From Lojkania enalia (Eukaryota > Ascomycota > Dothideomycetes > Pleosporales): a stretch of DNA of 64,000 nucleotides. Below are positions 60,056 through 64,000 of this stretch, piece by piece. The notes beneath the pieces are model-generated. The model was not told the DNA's origin, did not search any database, and was given only the letters and a program-made list of their open reading frames with translations. The stretch spans positions 224,859 to 288,858 of the forward strand of contig ML986586.1 in the NCBI GenBank assembly GCA_010094045.1. Reading direction: 5' to 3'. The first letter of the stretch is position 1, and every line of letters begins with the position of its first letter. Both the position numbers and the translations under genes were made by a program.

Positions 60056-61952
60056 ATGGAGATGTCATCGCCGTTGGCGGCCATGCACCCGCCGCCACTG
60101 CCGGGACCTTGGGGCTACAGACGCGACCTGCCGGCATCGAAGCCGCTGTTCGGAGGGCACACATTTGGGCCGAAGAGCTTCAACTTCCGGGACATAAGCA
60201 TGAAGAAGTCAAATTCGGACTACTTCACGCTGCAGCCCGCACGGGGATCCTCACCGACCGCGAGCCTGGCGGCCGACATGTCCTCCAACCTGCATGTCGA
60301 CCAGAGGTGCAGCCCCTTACATTCCAAGCTCCCAGATAGCTCTGCTAACACTATTCTAGTCCCCAGTTCGCAACTCCTCGCCGATCGCTCTTTACCACCA
60401 ATCTTTTCCAGCCATTGGACAACCGGGGTAAGGAGTCTTGATGCCTGGTGTGCATATTAGACGTGCTGACGATTGCTCAAGCAGAGGGAACCACGACCCC
60501 GCCAGTCAGATGGGAAGGTGTTACGACTCCACCAATTCCTTCGTCGTCTCCTGGCTTCGTCCCCGACTCAATGGACATCTCGCCGCTACCCCACAAAGTA
60601 CCATTTGGCTTTGTCGCCTCATTGCCCTCTCCCACGCCAGAGAACACGCCGGCTTCAGAGGAGGATATGCTGTCTCCATGCGAGGTTGCTCCTCCAGCTC
60701 CCCAGCTTGAGGTGCCGAGGCCGGTTTCAGCTGCCGAGTCAGTTCCCGCTCTTTGCTCATGAATCAAAACGGGCCTACTAACGTACTCCAGGCGGAGAAG
60801 GTCTATCCTCCTTCGACCATCACTTTCCCGTTCCAAGAATTACTCAACCAACACAGTATCATTCAAGTCAAAAGAGAACAACCCGTTGCCAGCATTCAAG
60901 TTTGGTGCCGGCTGCGATGCGTTTTCCAATGCTTCGTCGCCTTCCTTAGATGAGTGCTTCGCTGCGTCCCCTCCCCAGGAACGAAGGCCATTCTCGAACC
61001 CTTTGTTAGGTGCTTCGAAACCAAAGCCATTCTGCATTAACACCAGCGTGTCGCGTGCCAATGGGTCACCCCTTAGCGCTAATATCAGGAAGCCCGCCGG
61101 GCCCCCTTCTCGGAGGCCAAGCAAATTTAGAAGGTCCCTCAGTATGTACGAACACCCAGGCGATGTAATGAACCAGGGTCAGGACAAGGAGAGCTACACT
61201 CCTAGCGGCTTGCAGTCCGTGATGGACGTGGACGATACACCTTCTCTCAGACTCCCACACTTCGTCCCCACCAGCGAGCCTGACAGTCTACCCCGCATCA
61301 CTGATACTACTTTGATTAATGTACTCAACGGCGACTATGACCACGTATATGACAAGACTGTTGTTATTGACTGTCGATTCGAGTATGAATATGAGGGTGG
61401 CCACATCAGCGGTGCAGTGAACTTTTGTGACAAGGAGCAACTCGCGGAGACCCTGTTCAACCCTTCCTCGTCCGCAAACACTTTGTTAATCTTTCACTGC
61501 GAATATTCTGCGCATCGCGCACCACTGATGTAGGTCTCTTCCGTCCAAGTATCAAACTTTTATTAACATGCGTTAGGGCTAAATTCGTACGGAACGAGGA
61601 TCGAAAGGTCAATTCTTTTCGCTATCCACATCTAACATACCCAGAGGTCTATATCCTTGATGGGGGCTATAGCTCTTTCTATGAGTCACACCGAACACGA
61701 TGCTTTCCCCAGAATTATCTTCGAATGGACGCAAAAGAACACGAAAACGCATGCGAGCGTGGTATGAATAAGCTCCGTCAACGTTCCAAGCTCAGCAGAG
61801 CTCAGACCTTTGCCTTTGGCCAATCCTGTCAGATGGAGGATAGCCCGACCGCTGTTGGGAGATCAAGGAGCGGTGGGGTGCTGACGCTTAGTTGTGACGA
61901 TACTTTCAATATTGGACGAATAGGTGCCACTCGTCGCACCGCTTCATACTGA
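60056..61952 (+). CDS. CDC25: M-phase inducer phosphatase Cdc25
   Basis: Removes the inhibitory Tyr15 phosphate from Cdk1 to trigger mitosis (nimT in Aspergillus). Exons: 60056..60306, 60360..60427, 60485..60737, 60792..61529, 61577..61952; 561 aa. The N-terminal half is Ser/Pro-rich with many S/T-P sites (TTPPVRWEGVTTPP, PSPTPENTPASE) and RRPSKFRRSLSMYE, plausible 14-3-3 and CDK sites. The rhodanese-like catalytic domain starts LPRITDTTLINVLNG and contains VIDCRFEYEYEGGHISGAVN. The active site is HCEYSAHRAPLM|AKFVR, with CX5R and catalytic Cys427. ILDGGYSSFYESH follows. Intron 3 uses a GTCAGT donor with branch site TACTAAC. Start MEMSSPLAAM matches the family. Confidence 0.93.
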
Positions 61953-63169
61953 GCTATGGACGGGAGTGGCCCACGATTTCATTACGAACCTCAACTATAA
62001 TCACGGTGTCTCGAAACTTGGGCGTTATTCATTGACTACGGCATTTGAATTCCTCCAGCCCTAGCGTTTGGATTCCAGCGATTTCATACTTTCGGCGTTT
62101 AAGCGAATGCCATCCGAACTCACTTGCATCTACCTTGAGTCTTCGTTCGGGCGGAGAAGATGAACCTCAACCATCCTAAACCATAGGTGGTCTACATAGG
62201 TTTCTACTCTACTTTCATTCCTTCTTCTGCATTATATCCCCATGGCTTGTTTTTTGTCCTACGCTGGGATCTTTCGGTTTTACGAGAGTAGCCTGCTGGC
62301 CTATCTCTGGTCATTGCAGGTGTTCAAACGCAGCACTGGACCGCTGCCTCGTAGCCTTCTAATTTCTTTTGTTATTCATGTTCTATCCTCACGAGGATTA
62401 TTACCATACCTGCGGAGCTGAAAAATTGCTCCCACATGTCTGAGAAACATCTAAACAGTTCGACGAGCTACTTGTTAGGTCTACGTACCTTATACCCGAT
62501 AACACTGCGAAACACATTCTCCTTGCAAAACTCTCATCGTCACCTACGTCAGTAGACACAAACAGAACCAGCGCCTCCATCCCGATTCGCATTCGTATGG
62601 TCCCAACTTTCCACTTCAGTGCATTATCATTCTGGCCATTCAAAAAGGAAGTTCCTTTTCTTCTCGGGTTTCTACTTCCGCATTTTCGATTGTACTTATC
62701 TGCTCGTCTCTTATTCTCTGCGGGTCGGGGTAGTGCAAGGCGTGTAGATGAGACAATATTGTATATAGTGTCTGGAAGGAGTCGCAGAGCGATTTGAAAA
62801 GTGCGGAAGGAGAAAGGTACCTCGTCGTAATGTGGTGGAGAAGACGATGGTGGATCTGTTTGCGTTTATCGTCATGGAATTGAACAGTATCATGTAGTTA
62901 ACCCGCTTTATTGTCTGTGGTGCCTTATCCATGGTGATAGTGATGCCTTGTATTTCCCAGCTTAAGGGCACAAGATTAGCACCTCTCATGACAAGATTTG
63001 GATTTCGGCTGCAACTAAGGCTTTGTTTACTTGAATGCCGTTGACCAATCATGACGCGTCCGATCTAGCGGTCGATCATCTCTTGCACCCCACTATCCTT
63101 TTGCCCCGCCGTAAGTTCATACGTTTAAACTTTCTACGCGCATGAAGCATTGAACGCCGCATAATCATT
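61953..63169. other. Intergenic, CDC25 3' UTR and SLD5 promoter
   Basis: 1.2 kb, AT-rich, only short frames. CDC25 mRNAs often have long 3' UTRs, which could explain part of it. Confidence 0.5.
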
Positions 63170-63949
63170 ATGGACATTGTCGATATCCTCGCCGAAGTCG
63201 ATGCGGACTCTATACCCAAGGAAACACGCGATTTACAAGAATTGACACGCGCCTGGGTAGCAGAGCGCGTTGCACCTGAATTGTTACCGTACCCAGATTC
63301 GCTGATAGAGAGAGTGCTAGAGAGGATACGGAAACAGGTGCGCTCAAGCTAGATACAGGAACCTCAATCATTAAATCATTCTCACATTTCCTTTCCAGAT
63401 CGAACTTGTCGAAGAACAGACCGGCAACATGGACCCGAGAACAAACTTCAAGCTCATAATCATACAGACGGAGCTAGAGCGCTTCAAATTCCTCGTCCGG
63501 AGCTTCCTGCGCGCGAGGATAAAAAAGGTGATTCATGTGTAATTTATCTAATAAGCTTCGGTTTGCGGTCTGACTGACGAGGAAGTGAATAGATTGACGC
63601 GCACCCCTTACACATCTCGAATCTTCACTCCTTATCCCCACTTCTCTCTACGAGCGAATACCAATATCTCACACAACACCAAGCGCTCCTCTCGCAACAC
63701 TATGCCTCCTCCTTCCTCTCACAATTTCCAGCTGGGCTGCAGAGGCTAGATGATACAACGGGGGGGACTAGCATGATTGATAAGCCAGATGAAGATACGG
63801 CGGTTTTTGTGCGAGCATTGAGAGATGTAGGCGTCATCAATGTGGAAGGGACGGATAGAAGTTTCGAGGTGAAGAGAGGTGATGTCAGGGTGGTGAGATG
63901 GAGCGCCGTTAGGAGGTCAGTGTTGGCGGGGGATTTGGAGCTAATATAA
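63170..63949 (+). CDS. SLD5: GINS complex subunit Sld5
   Basis: Part of the GINS tetramer in the CMG replicative helicase. Exons 63170..63337, 63399..63527, 63593..63949 give 217 aa, the normal length. The N-terminal helices ([21 protein letters not shown], then [13 protein letters not shown]) and [23 protein letters not shown] are the A-domain signature. [20 protein letters not shown] follows. The B-domain at the C-terminus reads [19 protein letters not shown], then [18 protein letters not shown] strands, ending in LAGDLELI. Both introns are GT-AG (61 and 65 nt). The stop is TAA at 63947-63949. Confidence 0.95.
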
Positions 63950-64000
63950 GAGATGCATGTTGCGAATACAATCATTTTATGGCATTGCAAGGCGTTTATA

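Overview
The window is nuclear DNA of a filamentous ascomycete (Pezizomycotina). Genes are dense and broken by many short introns, mostly 46-65 nt, with GT...AG ends and CTAAC/CTGAC-type branch sites. The gene set is fungal: ATG26 sterol glucosyltransferase, PEP4, a Zn2Cys6 factor, SKN7, POL5, SLD2. The sequence does not let me name class or species. I rebuilt every exon structure by hand from reading frame, splice signals and remembered family conservation. No database search was run.

Layout. 1-4.7 kb, plus strand: 3' end of dihydrolipoamide dehydrogenase, SLD2, proteasome subunit RPN12. 5.3-26.4 kb, all minus strand: mitochondrial ribosomal protein L11 (MRPL19), a Zn2Cys6 regulator, an F-box-type protein, the RNA polymerase II CTD phosphatase FCP1, ATG26, PEP4, an RRT8/EI24-like membrane protein, an RBM42-like RRM protein. 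27.4-33.4 kb, plus: 6-phosphogluconate dehydrogenase, an LSM12-like protein, an F-box-like protein without a clear start. 34.5-42.5 kb, minus: an Ariadne-type RBR ubiquitin ligase, eIF2B epsilon (GCD6), SKN7. 44.0-45.0 kb, plus: a mitochondrial-type peroxiredoxin, divergent from SKN7. 45.0-49.0 kb: gene-poor, with a minisatellite. 49.0-57.0 kb, minus: a broken unknown gene, ISU1, UBP14, POL5. 60.1-64.0 kb, plus: CDC25 and the GINS subunit SLD5.

Most genes are housekeeping and form no operon. Loose functional pairs are SKN7 with the peroxiredoxin (oxidative stress) and SLD2, CDC25 and SLD5 (replication and cell cycle). I found no transposon, CRISPR array, secondary-metabolite cluster or rRNA, and no tRNA by eye.

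The most unusual observations concern RNA processing. The ISU1 intron fits only as an AT-AC intron. Three genes use GC-AG introns with the same GCAAGT donor. GND1 begins with a run of 19-42 nt exons, and SKN7 has a 17-nt exon inside its DNA-binding domain. Other points to check are a frameshifted conserved-looking gene fragment just downstream of ISU1, a G-quadruplex-capable 16-bp minisatellite, and an open reading frame in the SKN7 leader.
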